Positions 27,799-39,023 of a DNA stretch of 64,000 nt are shown here, one piece after another; the stretch's first letter is position 1; the number at the start of each line of letters is the position of its first letter. Below the pieces are notes generated by a model. The model was not told the DNA's origin. It worked only from the letters and a program-made list of their open reading frames with translations, and did not search any database. The DNA lies in contig JAGQQE010000001.1 in assembly GCA_020426345.1 (NCBI GenBank), positions 1 to 64,000 on the forward strand. Reading direction: 5' to 3'. The DNA comes from Planctomycetaceae bacterium. Lineage in GTDB: Bacteria > Planctomycetota > Planctomycetia > Planctomycetales > Planctomycetaceae. The translations under genes were made by a program, and so were the position numbers.

Positions 27799-28025
27799 GC
27801 GTCAGAGTCTAACCAGAGCGTGTAAAGTCGGGCTATCCCAAGCCGATTAGCTAATCCCGGAAATTCATCATGCCTGCGTGCAATCCGTTGGCAGCTTGTT
27901 AGACTTCGCATGCAACGAAACGGAGCACGGCCGATTGTGGCGATGGGCTCCATTCTCTTCTCACTGCAGTTGGACTTCTGATACGTTCCAATTGTTTTCG
28001 TTGTACTCTACTGAATCTGCGAATC

Positions 28026-28655
28026 ATGTTCACCGGCCTCGTTGAAGGACAGGGCATTGTCAGGCAAATCGCCTCATTGCCAGCCGGATTGCGCTTCACC
28101 ATTTCTCCTGAGCCGGACAGCTTTTCGACGACTGACATCAGTATTGGTGACAGTATCTCGAACAGTGGCTGCTGCCTGACCGTCGTCCGCATTGACGAAG
28201 GCTGCCTCGACTTCGAGGCGGGTGAGGAAACCCTGGCGAAGACCAACCTGGGTGATTTGAAGGTTGGAGATACCGTAAATCTCGAGCGTTCACTCTCTGT
28301 GGGAGCGAGACTTGGGGGGCATTTTGTTCAGGGACACGTTGACGGGACCGCGGTGGTCGATCGGATCGAACGCAATGACGAATGGGTGGACATGTATTTT
28401 CGGGCCGACACAGCCATCACTCGGTTGATGGTCCCGAAAGGTTCCGTTGCAATCGACGGCGTCAGTCTGACACTCGTTCTCGTTGAGCCCGGTCGATTTT
28501 CGGTGGCCCTTATTCCTCACACTCTGCAGATCACCACGCTCGGCTGTCGAAAAACGGGCGATCGAGTGAATATCGAGAATGACATTCTGGGCAAGTATGT
28601 GGCCCAGTTGCTTCAGCATCATCCAATGCTCCCCACGGGACAAAACGATTCATGA
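28026..28655 (+). CDS. ribE: Riboflavin synthase alpha chain
   Basis: A 209-residue enzyme that dismutates two 6,7-dimethyl-8-ribityllumazine molecules to riboflavin. MFTGLVEGQGIV at the start, two tandem lumazine-binding repeats, and GGHFVQGHVDG in the second repeat are diagnostic; the length is normal. It overlaps rsmA by four bases (ATGA), so the two are translationally coupled. No FMN riboswitch is recognisable in the 227-base upstream gap. Confidence 0.97.
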   Translation: MFTGLVEGQGIVRQIASLPAGLRFTISPEPDSFSTTDISIGDSISNSGCCLTVVRIDEGCLDFEAGEETLAKTNLGDLKVGDTVNLERSLSVGARLGGHFVQGHVDGTAVVDRIERNDEWVDMYFRADTAITRLMVPKGSVAIDGVSLTLVLVEPGRFSVALIPHTLQITTLGCRKTGDRVNIENDILGKYVAQLLQHHPMLPTGQNDS

Positions 28656-29701
28656 AAGATGTCCAGCGCCAAACGCGATCCTATCTCATGGCGCTGTTCA
28701 AGGCCCACGGCTTTAATCCGCGCGGAGACCTAGGGCAGAATTTCCTGATCGATGTGAACTTGATCGAGTTTGCTGTTCGCAGCGCGAACCTGGGGCCAAA
28801 GGACGTCGTTCTCGAAGTCGGCACGGGGACCGGGGGAATGACGACGTTCCTGTCCGCGCAGGCAGGGCATGTCATTGCCGTCGAGATCGATCGAAACATG
28901 TTTGCGCTCACGACGTACGCGACGCAGGACTGTACCAACGTGACCCTGATCAATAAGGACATCCTGAAGAATAAGAACAGTTTTGATCCGGAAGTCGTTC
29001 AGGTCATTCGGGAAAAGCTGGCAGCAATTCCGGGATCACAACTAAAGCTGGTTGCAAATTTGCCCTACAGCGTCGCCACACCGGTGATGAGCAATCTGGT
29101 CGCCTCGGATTTGCCCTGGCAGCGCATGGTCACAACCATTCAATGGGAGCTGGGGGAAAAGATGGCGGCGTCTGAGGGCCGCAACAGTTACGGAGCACTG
29201 TCAGTATGGATGCAGTCGCAGACAAGCGTCAAGATTCTCCGCAAATTGAGCCCAAAGGTGTTTTGGCCTCGCCCTGGCGTCGATTCTGCGATCGTCAGCG
29301 TCTGGAAAGACGAAGAACTCACCCGCAGGATTGCCGACCGCAGATTCTTTCTGGATTTTCTGCGTCGGCTTTTCCACCATCGAAGAAAGCTTCTTCGGGG
29401 CGTGCTGGTACGCATGTACCGCAAGCAGCTGACCAGAGAAGAAATTGATCAGTTGATGCTGGACCTGAACATTCCTCCGGAACGCCGCGCTGAAAAGATG
29501 GGGGTGTCTGATCTGGTGGAACTGGCGAACAGGGTGTTTGAGGTGTTCTCCGCCAGGGGGCTGCAGCCGGAGTCTGAAAGTGAGGACACCGAGGTTGAGG
29601 ACACCGAGGTTGAGGACACCGAGGTTGAAGACACCGAGGTTGAAGATGAGTCCGAGGTATCGGACCCGGTTGACGAGTCGGCCACAGAAGAAACAGACTG
29701 A
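28652..29701 (+). CDS. rsmA: 16S rRNA dimethyladenosine transferase with acidic repeat tail
   Basis: RsmA/KsgA dimethylates two adjacent adenines in the 3' end of 16S rRNA during 30S maturation. The SAM-binding motif I (VLEVGTGTGGMT), the motif IV catalytic sequence NLPYS and the C-terminal helical subdomain are in place. At 349 residues it exceeds the usual 270-290 because of a C-terminal tail of about 40 residues dominated by four EDTEV repeats and further Asp/Glu. The tail is encoded by a 15-base tandem repeat. Its start overlaps ribE. Confidence 0.96.
   Translation: MKDVQRQTRSYLMALFKAHGFNPRGDLGQNFLIDVNLIEFAVRSANLGPKDVVLEVGTGTGGMTTFLSAQAGHVIAVEIDRNMFALTTYATQDCTNVTLINKDILKNKNSFDPEVVQVIREKLAAIPGSQLKLVANLPYSVATPVMSNLVASDLPWQRMVTTIQWELGEKMAASEGRNSYGALSVWMQSQTSVKILRKLSPKVFWPRPGVDSAIVSVWKDEELTRRIADRRFFLDFLRRLFHHRRKLLRGVLVRMYRKQLTREEIDQLMLDLNIPPERRAEKMGVSDLVELANRVFEVFSARGLQPESESEDTEVEDTEVEDTEVEDTEVEDESEVSDPVDESATEETD
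29582..29641 (+). repeat. 15-bp tandem repeat encoding EDTEV units
   Basis: Four consecutive copies of GAGGACACCGAGGTT (29582-29596, 29597-29611, 29612-29626, 29627-29641, the last with one G-to-A change). It sits in the 3' end of rsmA and stays in frame, so copy-number change would only lengthen or shorten the acidic tail. Confidence 0.95.
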
Positions 29702-31273
<1,572 letters not shown>

Positions 31274-31292
31274 GTATTCACGTAAAGGCCTG

Positions 31293-32405
31293 ATGCGTCT
31301 GCCCAGGCTGGCGGTCGTGGGGGCGGCTGTTTCAACTCTCACGCTGGCTGGATCTGCGGATGGCGGAGAATGGCGAAATCGGTCTCAACCGGACGTTCGT
31401 AGCTCGCAGCGGGCTGTGCCCTTAAACGCGCGGGCACCGCAGATAAGACTGGCGGACTACGTCGATTCATCTGATTCCGGAATACGGCAGACAGCATTTC
31501 AGCAGGATTTACCGGCGGCTCCGTTGCGAATCGCGCAGGTTCCCCCTGCCATAACACTGCAAGACGAACATTCAGCCGTCGAGCCGGCTCCGATGGTCCT
31601 TCCCGGCGTGTTGACAACTGAGTTTGACGCGGCTCCGGCTGCCGATGGCTATCCGTCGGGGCATTTCGGGACGGATCTGGCTCTAAATCATTCGCATGCT
31701 CCGGTCTCCTACTATACATGGAGTCAGCACTACCGCCGACATATGGACGCGGTGCTTTGCCCCGACTATTCCTGCGATGAACCGGTTGGCGCGGTCATTT
31801 GGTGGCAGCAGAACGTACAGCCAGTCATCGACGACCATACATTGCCCCCACAAATTGAACCTGATGTCGCGACGTATGACGTGACTCCACGCCTCATTGA
31901 ATTCGGTCCCGTTCGTCAGGCTTCTGCGCAGGAGACGTCCTCGGAAACGAGCGCACTCGCGCGGTTGACGCGTGATATTTCCAGAATTCAACCAACGCTT
32001 GACTACGCTCTTGAGGGTGTCCGAGACAAATTGCCGGAAGACTTTGATGAGAAGATGGACAACGGGGCATACGTTGCCCGCGTTAGCGCGCCGACGGTTT
32101 TGCAGTGGGCGCCGACCAATCTTTACCACAATCCCCTCTACTTTGAAGATCCCGCCCTGGAACGATATGGGCATACGTACCACCCTCTGATTCAGCCTTT
32201 TGCGTCAACGGGGCGATTTGCGACCCAGCTTGTGAGACTTCCCTACCAAATGACCCTGCATCCGGTTCACGCGAAAGAGTACACTCTTGGCTACTACCGA
32301 CCGGGTGAATGCGCCCCGAAGAAGCATTATCAGATTCCCTTCAACGAAGAGGCCACATTCATGCAGGTGGCGGCAATGGCTGGTTTGATCCTGATCATTC
32401 CGTAA
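31293..32405 (+). CDS. Secreted hypothetical protein, planctomycete type
   Basis: A 370-residue protein I cannot assign to a family. The ATG at 31293 follows AAAGG and opens into a signal-peptide-like stretch (LPRLAVVGAAVSTLTLAGSADG). The first third is low-complexity and Pro/Ala-rich. The more ordered part has aromatic-rich segments (SQHYRRHMDAVLCPDYSCD, VIWWQQNVQP) and ends with GYYRPGECAPKKHYQIPF and a hydrophobic GLILIIP C-terminus. Two Cys in CPDYSC and one in ECAP could form a disulfide or metal site. It may be transcribed with guaB. A strong terminator follows. Confidence 0.75.
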   Translation: MRLPRLAVVGAAVSTLTLAGSADGGEWRNRSQPDVRSSQRAVPLNARAPQIRLADYVDSSDSGIRQTAFQQDLPAAPLRIAQVPPAITLQDEHSAVEPAPMVLPGVLTTEFDAAPAADGYPSGHFGTDLALNHSHAPVSYYTWSQHYRRHMDAVLCPDYSCDEPVGAVIWWQQNVQPVIDDHTLPPQIEPDVATYDVTPRLIEFGPVRQASAQETSSETSALARLTRDISRIQPTLDYALEGVRDKLPEDFDEKMDNGAYVARVSAPTVLQWAPTNLYHNPLYFEDPALERYGHTYHPLIQPFASTGRFATQLVRLPYQMTLHPVHAKEYTLGYYRPGECAPKKHYQIPFNEEATFMQVAAMAGLILIIP

Positions 32406-32460
32406 CCGAGTCCTGGGGCAGCGCTCCAGGCTCAGGGTGTCTGGTTGAAATAAATTCCTG

Positions 32461-32494
32461 AAGGAGGTGCGAAGCCACAGCTTCGCACCTCCTT
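32461..32494. terminator. Strong bidirectional intrinsic terminator
   Basis: A perfect 15-bp stem (32461-32475 with 32480-32494) closes a four-base CACA loop. A and T runs flank the GC-rich core on either side, so it can stop transcripts from both the plus-strand gene ending at 32405 and the minus-strand gene ending at 32497. Confidence 0.92.
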
Positions 32495-32496
32495 TG

Positions 32497-32967
32497 CTAT
32501 TCGGGTGGGGAATTATCGCGGCGATGCTCGTCGCCATGAAAATCCAGCCGTTGCTGCCGGCGAAGTTCTTCGACAGCATCATGCAGGGCCTTATGGGCCT
32601 TCTGGTTCCGCCGCAGCGACTGGCTGACATGAACCCGGCTTGCTACGGCGTCACTGAAAGCCAGCAGAACGAGCCAGAATGCCAGTAGTAGCAGTCCAAG
32701 CACGTAAAACGTGGCAAATATTGGGGATTCTGCCACCGCTGGCAACGTATCCCAAAGTGATATCAGCGCGCCCAGAGTCACGGTCAGGGCCGACGTCTGC
32801 ATACGTCGCCTGTACTGATGGTCGAAGAAACGCTGGTCGCTTGCGCTTAATTCCAGATCCTCCTGATGGCGGCGATGCTGCCTGACGTGCCAGCCAACCA
32901 TGCAAATACCAAAGAAAGCCACGATGCAGCCGAACAGGAGAAACACATGACCGGTATCTGGTCCCAT
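32497..32967 (-). CDS. Small membrane protein of unknown function
   Basis: A 156-residue protein with three predicted membrane helices: VFLLFGCIVAFFGICMVGW at the start, TSALTVTLGALISLW in the middle and FYVLGLLLLAFWLVLLAF after it. The loop between the first two is charged, and the C-terminal 50 residues are a soluble, Arg/His/Glu-rich helix. AGGAG lies seven bases before the ATG. No family is recognised. It is a monocistronic unit facing the terminator. Confidence 0.75.
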   Translation of the reverse strand: MGPDTGHVFLLFGCIVAFFGICMVGWHVRQHRRHQEDLELSASDQRFFDHQYRRRMQTSALTVTLGALISLWDTLPAVAESPIFATFYVLGLLLLAFWLVLLAFSDAVASRVHVSQSLRRNQKAHKALHDAVEELRRQQRLDFHGDEHRRDNSPPE

Positions 32968-33395
32968 CGATATCTCCTGAATTCAGCAGTGTCGCAAGTT
33001 CGCAAGTCTATTGTCATCAATGTGATGCACTGTTGCGATATTGATACGGTTGGCAGGCGGATTCCAGGAGTTTAGCGAAACGTGAAACGGAATGGCGGTG
33101 GTTTTGTGGATCGAGGCGAACTCCCTGAACATTTTTTGTAATTCGTGCGTCTCCAATTTACGTATTTACAAGTACCAGTGACTGAGCTGTGGCATTGCAA
33201 CGCGTTCCTTTGCCGCCGTTGGCGGATTATGCCGGTAATCAGGTGCGTTAAGGCAATGCGGCGGCTCGGGTCTGACCTGGCATGGTGTTTGCGAAGGATT
33301 CTTCTGCTCGGAAGCCTGGTTTGGCCAGGCCGAAGCACGACAGAATCCGTTGCATCAAGGATGCCACCTACCGGGTGGTTCAAAAAAAGGAGCAG
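32968..33395. other. Long leader/promoter region of the HTH-sigma gene
   Basis: More than 420 bases separate the divergent membrane-protein and sigma genes. No credible coding frame is seen. The 3' part carries two small hairpins, listed separately, just before the sigma gene's ribosome binding site. I did not find a convincing -35/-10 pair. Confidence 0.45.
33314..33378 (+). promoter_or_regulatory. Two small hairpins in the sigma gene leader
   Basis: GCCTGG (33314-33319) pairs with CCAGGC (33325-33330), and CCACC (33364-33368) pairs with GGTGG (33374-33378). The second ends six bases before the AAGGAG ribosome binding site, so it could affect translation of the sigma factor. Regulation is inference only. 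Confidence 0.35.
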
Positions 33396-35069
33396 ATGAG
33401 AATGCCGCAATATCTGAATTCTCGCCTGAAGACGTTGGCTGATCAGCAGGGCCGTTTCACTCCCAAGTCTGTGCGCTCATCGCAGCTGGACGCCGCAGAA
33501 AGGCTGCTGTTGACAGTCGTCCCCAGTCAGACCTACTCCTTTTCCGATGTTTGTGAGCAAATCACCGGCTATCGCCCCAGCAGCAGTGCGGCGTCAGAAG
33601 TCATTTCAGGCGAAGAGCTTGCGCACGATTTGCGTTGCATGATCGAGGATCTGTCGGAGAGTCTCCGCCTGTCCCCCGATTCAGTCGATGAGCCCGTGCT
33701 GACCGTGGAGCAGGTGAGTGAGCGATTAAGCATTTCGACGAAGACGGTCTCTCGCTGGAGAAATCGAGGTCTCCCAGGCCGCTGGTTCTATGTGAATGGC
33801 AGGAAGCGGCTTGGAGTACTGGAATCTTCGTTGCAGGAGTTCATTCGAATGCATCCGGGTGAAGTCGGCCGTGGCGCATCCTTTTCTCAGATGACCGAGC
33901 GAGAAAAAGAATCCCTCGTCACAGCGGCACGAGATCTGGCTCGCCAGGGGCTGTGTTTGACAGAGATTTCCAGACAACTGTCCGTTCAGTTCGGCCGTGC
34001 GGTAGAGACGATCCGTTATACCCTGCGGGATTACGACAGTCGCTTTCCGGAGAACGCGATTTTTGGACGCCGGGAAACGCCAATGCTCTGGGAGCATAAG
34101 GAGATGGCGTTCGAGATGTTTCAAAAGGGGGTAGCGGTTGCCGACCTTGCAAAACGATTTTCCCGCAGTCGCCCTGAGATCCACGGAATACTTTCCGAAG
34201 TCCGTGCCATTCGTCTCAAGTCTGTGGCGATGGATTACATGGACAGCGAAGAGTTTCGGTGCGACGATGCGGACTCAACGATCTGCGCAGTTCCCCCTGC
34301 GTATGACGGCGGGGCTGGCGTACAGAAGCCACCTTCCGGATTGCCTCCCTATCTGGCTGATTTGTACAAGGTTCCTTTGCTGAACAAACCTCAGGAGCAG
34401 CATTACTTTCGTCTGATGAACTACCTGAAGTTCCGTTTCACGGAGCTTCAGTCCTCTTTGGATGTCAAACGCCCGGCATTAAAGGTAATCGGAGAACTTG
34501 AGTCGCTTCAGCAGAGGATCGCGGAGGTGAAAAATCTGTTGATTCGGTCTAATCTCCGGTTAGTGGTTTCAATTGCCAAGCGCCATCTAAAACCAGGAAT
34601 GAACTTCTTTGAGCTGGTAAGCGACGGAAATATGAGCCTGATCCGGGCGGTTGAAAAATTCGACTATTCACGGGGAAACAAGTTTTCCACTTACGCTTCG
34701 TGGGCGATCATGAAGAATTTTGCTCGGTCCGTTCCAGCCGAGCATACTCGCCTGGAAAGATTTCGGACCGGAAATGACGAAGTTTTCCTTCAGTCCGCGG
34801 ACGACAGATCCGCAGTTTTTGCGGATGAGCGGATGAATCTCGCTCAAAAGGACGCGATTCGCGAACTTATGGGGGAATTGAATGGTCGAGAGCAGAAGGT
34901 AATTGCCTGTCGCTTTGGGCTTGAGGCCGGCATGGAGCCGGAAACTTTGGAAGAGATCGGAAGCCGACTTGGAGTCACCAAGGAGCGCGTCCGCCAAATC
35001 GAAGTGAAGACTCTGGAAAAACTCAGGAAAATCGCAGAGCGTCGGAAGGTTGACATTCCTGGGATTTGA
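33396..35069 (+). CDS. Sigma-70 family factor with N-terminal HTH modules
   Basis: A 557-residue sigma factor. The C-terminal half has region 2 (NLRLVVSIAKRHLKPGMNF, then GNMSLIRAVEKFDYSRG and FSTYASWAIMKNFAR) and region 4 (LNGREQKVIACRFGL, EEIGSRLGVTKERVRQIEVK), close to primary-type sigma factors but with a very short region 3. The N-terminal half replaces region 1.1 with an excisionase/MerR-like HTH (TVEQVSERLSISTKTVSRWR, about 103-122) and at least two further HTH-like helices before residue 300. The ATG at 33396 follows AAGGAG. It precedes the translation gene block. An alternative sigma factor with DNA-binding targeting is my reading. Confidence 0.88.
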   Translation: MRMPQYLNSRLKTLADQQGRFTPKSVRSSQLDAAERLLLTVVPSQTYSFSDVCEQITGYRPSSSAASEVISGEELAHDLRCMIEDLSESLRLSPDSVDEPVLTVEQVSERLSISTKTVSRWRNRGLPGRWFYVNGRKRLGVLESSLQEFIRMHPGEVGRGASFSQMTEREKESLVTAARDLARQGLCLTEISRQLSVQFGRAVETIRYTLRDYDSRFPENAIFGRRETPMLWEHKEMAFEMFQKGVAVADLAKRFSRSRPEIHGILSEVRAIRLKSVAMDYMDSEEFRCDDADSTICAVPPAYDGGAGVQKPPSGLPPYLADLYKVPLLNKPQEQHYFRLMNYLKFRFTELQSSLDVKRPALKVIGELESLQQRIAEVKNLLIRSNLRLVVSIAKRHLKPGMNFFELVSDGNMSLIRAVEKFDYSRGNKFSTYASWAIMKNFARSVPAEHTRLERFRTGNDEVFLQSADDRSAVFADERMNLAQKDAIRELMGELNGREQKVIACRFGLEAGMEPETLEEIGSRLGVTKERVRQIEVKTLEKLRKIAERRKVDIPGI

Positions 35070-35247
35070 TAGATTCATTTGAGTTTCGGCCGGAGATCGC
35101 CGACTGAATGAGGATCGTTTTCGACGCAGTGCGGAGACGCCTGATTCATGTGGCACGGTTTGTTCGGGGAGAACCCTGACTGAAAGGTCCTGCGAATTCC
35201 CGCGAGTGGGTTGTTTGATCGCAGTTGAATCGTTTGGCGGATCTGCC

Positions 35248-35275
35248 TTGCCTGAAGGAATCGGGTTGCTATACT
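35248..35275 (+). promoter_or_regulatory. Sigma-70 type promoter of the tRNA-tuf operon
   Basis: TTGCCT (35248-35253) and TATACT (35270-35275) are separated by 16 bases, and the first tRNA begins 22 bases after the -10 box. The position fits a strong stable-RNA promoter. Confidence 0.7.
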
Positions 35276-35297
35276 CCGCGGCTCGCTTCCGGTCTGC

Positions 35298-35370
<73 letters not shown>

Positions 35371-35425
35371 TCGGGTGCCTCTCGGGTTTGTTTTGCGAGG
35401 CATTCTGTGTGGTTGTTTGTTTATA

Positions 35426-35507
35426 GGGGGAATACCAGAGCGGCCAAATGGGCCAGACTGTAAATCTGGTGGCTTAGCCTTCGCAGGTTCGAATCCTGCT
35501 TCCCCCA
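35426..35507 (+). tRNA. tRNA-Tyr (anticodon GTA)
   Basis: Class II tRNA with long variable arm. Acceptor GGGGGAA pairs with TTCCCCC, the anticodon stem CCAGA/TCTGG encloses GTA at 35460-35462, and the T-loop is TTCGAAT. Confidence 0.97.
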
Positions 35508-35536
35508 CTGCTGGGTGTCGGTTCTCTGGCATCTGT

Positions 35537-35607
<71 letters not shown>

Positions 35608-35635
35608 CTTCTTTTGTGTTTTGAATGCGGAGATT

Positions 35636-35711
<76 letters not shown>

Positions 35712-35820
35712 GCCGTTGATGTGTTGGTGGCTCGTGTGGGCTACCGTGGATTGTTTGTTTAAGTAGGTTTTGCCGGGCGTTGATTGCGTGTCCTGGCGTA
35801 GATGATGTGGAGTTCAGGGG

Positions 35821-37017
35821 ATGGCAAAGGGTACGTTTGAGCGAACAAAGCCGCACGTCAACGTGGGTACAATTGGTCATATTGACCACGGCAAGACGAC
35901 TACAACTGCGGCGATTCTGGCTGTTCAGTCTGCGAAGGGGCTGGCTGGTGCCAAGAGCTATGCTGATATCGCAAAGGGTGGTACGGTTCGAGACGCAACA
36001 AAGACGGTAACGATTGCTGCGAGCCACGTGGAGTATGAAACTCCGAATCGTCACTATGCTCATATCGACTGTCCCGGGCACGCCGACTACATCAAGAACA
36101 TGATTACCGGTGCCGCTCAGATGGACGGGGCCATTCTGGTTGTTTCGGCCGCTGATGGTCCGATGCCTCAGACCCGAGAGCATATTCTTCTGGCTCGTCA
36201 GGTGAATGTGCCGGCTCTGGTTGTGTTCCTCAACAAGTGTGACCTTGTTGACGATGAGGATCTGCTTGAGTTGGTTGAGATGGAAGTCCGGGAGTTGCTG
36301 ACGAAGTATGGCTTCCCTGGGGATGACATTCCTCTGGTTCGAGGTAATGCTAAGGGAGCTTTGGATAACCCTGCTGACGATACATACAGCCAGTGTATCA
36401 CGAACCTGATGGAAGCTCTGGATTCCTATATTCCTGAGCCGGCTCGTGAAGCTGACAAGGCGTTCTTGATGGCTGTCGAAGACGTCTTCTCAATCGAAGG
36501 TCGTGGTACTGTTGCGACGGGTCGAATTGAGTCCGGCGTTATTAAAGTGGGTGAAAAAGTTCAGATTATCGGTCTGCGCGATACTGCTGAGACGACCGTG
36601 ACTGGCGTTGAAATGTTCCAGAAGACTTTGAATGAAGGTCAGGCTGGTGACAATGTTGGTCTTCTTCTTCGTGGTCTGAAGAAGGATGACGTTCAGCGTG
36701 GTCAGGTTCTGGCTGCCCCGAATTCAATCAAGCCGCACACCAAGTTTGAGGCTGAGGTGTACGTATTGAGCAAGGAAGAGGGTGGTCGACACACTCCATT
36801 CTTCAGCGGTTATCGTCCGCAGTTCTACTTCCGAACAACCGACGTGACTGGTACAACCAAGTTGCTGGGTGGTGCAGAAATGTGTATGCCCGGTGATAAT
36901 GTTAAGGTTGAGGTGGAGTTGGGTAAGCCGATCGCTCTTGTCGATGGCAGCCGTTTCGCGATTCGCGAAGGTGGACGTACTGTCGGTTCGGGTGTTGTGA
37001 CGAAGATTCTCGAGTAA
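35821..37017 (+). CDS. tuf: Elongation factor Tu
   Basis: A 398-residue GTPase that carries aminoacyl-tRNA to the ribosome. G1 (GHIDHGKT), G3 (DCPGH) and G4 (NKCD) are canonical, and domains II and III follow with ordinary length. Switch I is unusual: where most bacteria have RGITI, residues 61-65 read KTVTI within a [20 protein letters not shown] stretch. The Mg-coordinating Thr is kept, but the Arg and Gly are replaced. I recall a similar sequence in other planctomycetes. It is the first protein gene after four tRNAs, as tufB is in E. coli. Confidence 0.98.
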   Translation: MAKGTFERTKPHVNVGTIGHIDHGKTTTTAAILAVQSAKGLAGAKSYADIAKGGTVRDATKTVTIAASHVEYETPNRHYAHIDCPGHADYIKNMITGAAQMDGAILVVSAADGPMPQTREHILLARQVNVPALVVFLNKCDLVDDEDLLELVEMEVRELLTKYGFPGDDIPLVRGNAKGALDNPADDTYSQCITNLMEALDSYIPEPAREADKAFLMAVEDVFSIEGRGTVATGRIESGVIKVGEKVQIIGLRDTAETTVTGVEMFQKTLNEGQAGDNVGLLLRGLKKDDVQRGQVLAAPNSIKPHTKFEAEVYVLSKEEGGRHTPFFSGYRPQFYFRTTDVTGTTKLLGGAEMCMPGDNVKVEVELGKPIALVDGSRFAIREGGRTVGSGVVTKILE

Positions 37018-37088
37018 TCTTGTGTGGTCATTGAGGCTGCCTGTTCAGATGGCTGGGCGGGCAGTCTTGTATTTGGCGGAGTGTCGTG

Positions 37089-37241
37089 ATGCGTGAGTAT
37101 GTTTGGCTGGAATGTACTGAAACCGGGACGCGGAATTACCGCGTGATCAAGGAAACGCGCGGTACGGAGCGGCTTGAGCTGATGAAGTACTGCCCAAAGC
37201 TTCGCCGTCATACGGTGCATAAGGAATCTCGCAAGAAGTAA
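37089..37241 (+). CDS. rpmG: Ribosomal protein L33
   Basis: A 50-residue large-subunit protein: MREYVWLECTETGTRNYR at the start, then KYCPKLRRHTVHKE near the end. Only two of the four zinc-binding Cys of the C+ form remain (Cys9 and Cys37), so it should be a zinc-free or weakly binding form. It sits between tuf and tRNA-Trp, a very common arrangement upstream of secE. Confidence 0.96.
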   Translation: MREYVWLECTETGTRNYRVIKETRGTERLELMKYCPKLRRHTVHKESRKK

Positions 37242-37250
37242 TGCTTGCCT

Positions 37251-37323
<73 letters not shown>

Positions 37324-37394
37324 TTTTGAGTTCACTGCTCATTTGTTTCGTTCGTCCGTCGGTGGCTGTCCGGCATTCATGGTCTGGGTTGGGT

Positions 37395-37826
37395 ATGTCA
37401 AGCAAAGAAGTCGGGTTCTCAATCTTGCCCGAGCTGTTCCGCTTTAACGTATACAAGCCGAGCCAGGGTCGAATGGTTCGGCAGTTTACATTCTTCGGTG
37501 TGGCGATTTTGGCTGCGTTGGGTTGCATTACGCTGGCGAATGGCCCTCTGGGTTTTGCTGACAAGAGCGTTCAGGTTGGCGTGCCTTTGGCTGTTTGGGC
37601 TGTATGTACGTGGGTGGCTTTTCGCGGTGTTAACTTTCCGCGATTTGCCGACTTCCTCGTCTCTGTTGAGTCCGAGCTGGATAAGGTTTCATGGCCGGTT
37701 CGGCAGGAGGTTATTCAGGCGACGGTTGTCGTTCTGGTGACTATGTTCTCCCTGGGGGCGTTCTTGTTTGTGATTGATCTTGTCTGGCAGGGTCTGTTTA
37801 AGTTCATTGGGTTTATTCAGTACTGA
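37395..37826 (+). CDS. secE: Preprotein translocase subunit SecE
   Basis: A 143-residue inner-membrane subunit that clamps SecY in the Sec translocon. The family motif SVESELDKVSWPVRQEVIQA precedes the conserved last helix. Two additional helices (FFGVAILAALGCITLA and VGVPLAVWAVCTWVAF) make this a three-helix, E. coli-like form. The ATG at 37395 is chosen because any longer frame would run back through tRNA-Trp. nusG follows, as usual. Confidence 0.95.
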   Translation: MSSKEVGFSILPELFRFNVYKPSQGRMVRQFTFFGVAILAALGCITLANGPLGFADKSVQVGVPLAVWAVCTWVAFRGVNFPRFADFLVSVESELDKVSWPVRQEVIQATVVVLVTMFSLGAFLFVIDLVWQGLFKFIGFIQY

Positions 37827-37955
37827 TTGCCTTTTCCTGGCGGCTCTTTCCCAAGTTTGCATTCAGCGGCAGTGACGGGTTGAATTCTGTTGTGGTGATG
37901 GTCACGATACGCCGCTTCGAAAAAATCAGGGCTTAGTGAGACGGGGGTTCAGGGC

Positions 37956-38522
<567 letters not shown>

Positions 38523-38543
38523 GTTTTGGGACTGGTTAAAAAA

Positions 38544-38975
38544 ATGGGCAAGCAGCGGCAGGTGACTGCACAGATTAAGGTTCAGGTCACTGGTGGGCAG
38601 GCAACTCCTGCTCCTCCTGTGGGTACTGCGCTTGGTCCGCATGGCGTGAATATTGGGCAGTTTGTTTCGCAGTTCAATGAGCAGACTCGTGACATGATGG
38701 GCGTGACTGTGCCTGTTGTGATCACTGTGTACAACGATCGTTCGTTCGAGTTCATACTGAAGAGCCCGCCAGCTGCCGTCTTGCTGAAGAAGGCGGCGGG
38801 TATTGCGAAGGGTTCCGGGAATCCCCTCAGAAACAAGGTTGGGACGGTTACTGTCGCGCAGCTTGATGATATCGCCCAGAAGAAATTCGCTGACTTGAAT
38901 GCTTCTTCCGTGGAGCAGGCCCGCAAGATGATTGCCGGGACCGCTCGGAGTATGGGATTGGAAGTTGTTGACTAG
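38544..38975 (+). CDS. rplK: Ribosomal protein L11
   Basis: A 143-residue protein of the GTPase-associated centre that binds 23S rRNA with thiopeptide-sensitive contacts. [20 protein letters not shown] is the classic Pro-rich N-terminal loop. The ATG at 38544 gives the usual length; a TTG six codons upstream is in frame but unlikely. It precedes rplA in the standard order. Confidence 0.96.
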   Translation: MGKQRQVTAQIKVQVTGGQATPAPPVGTALGPHGVNIGQFVSQFNEQTRDMMGVTVPVVITVYNDRSFEFILKSPPAAVLLKKAAGIAKGSGNPLRNKVGTVTVAQLDDIAQKKFADLNASSVEQARKMIAGTARSMGLEVVD

Positions 38976-39023
38976 TCTGATTTAGTTTTTTGTTGTCTGA
39001 ATAGATTTGTTTTGGGTGGCATT

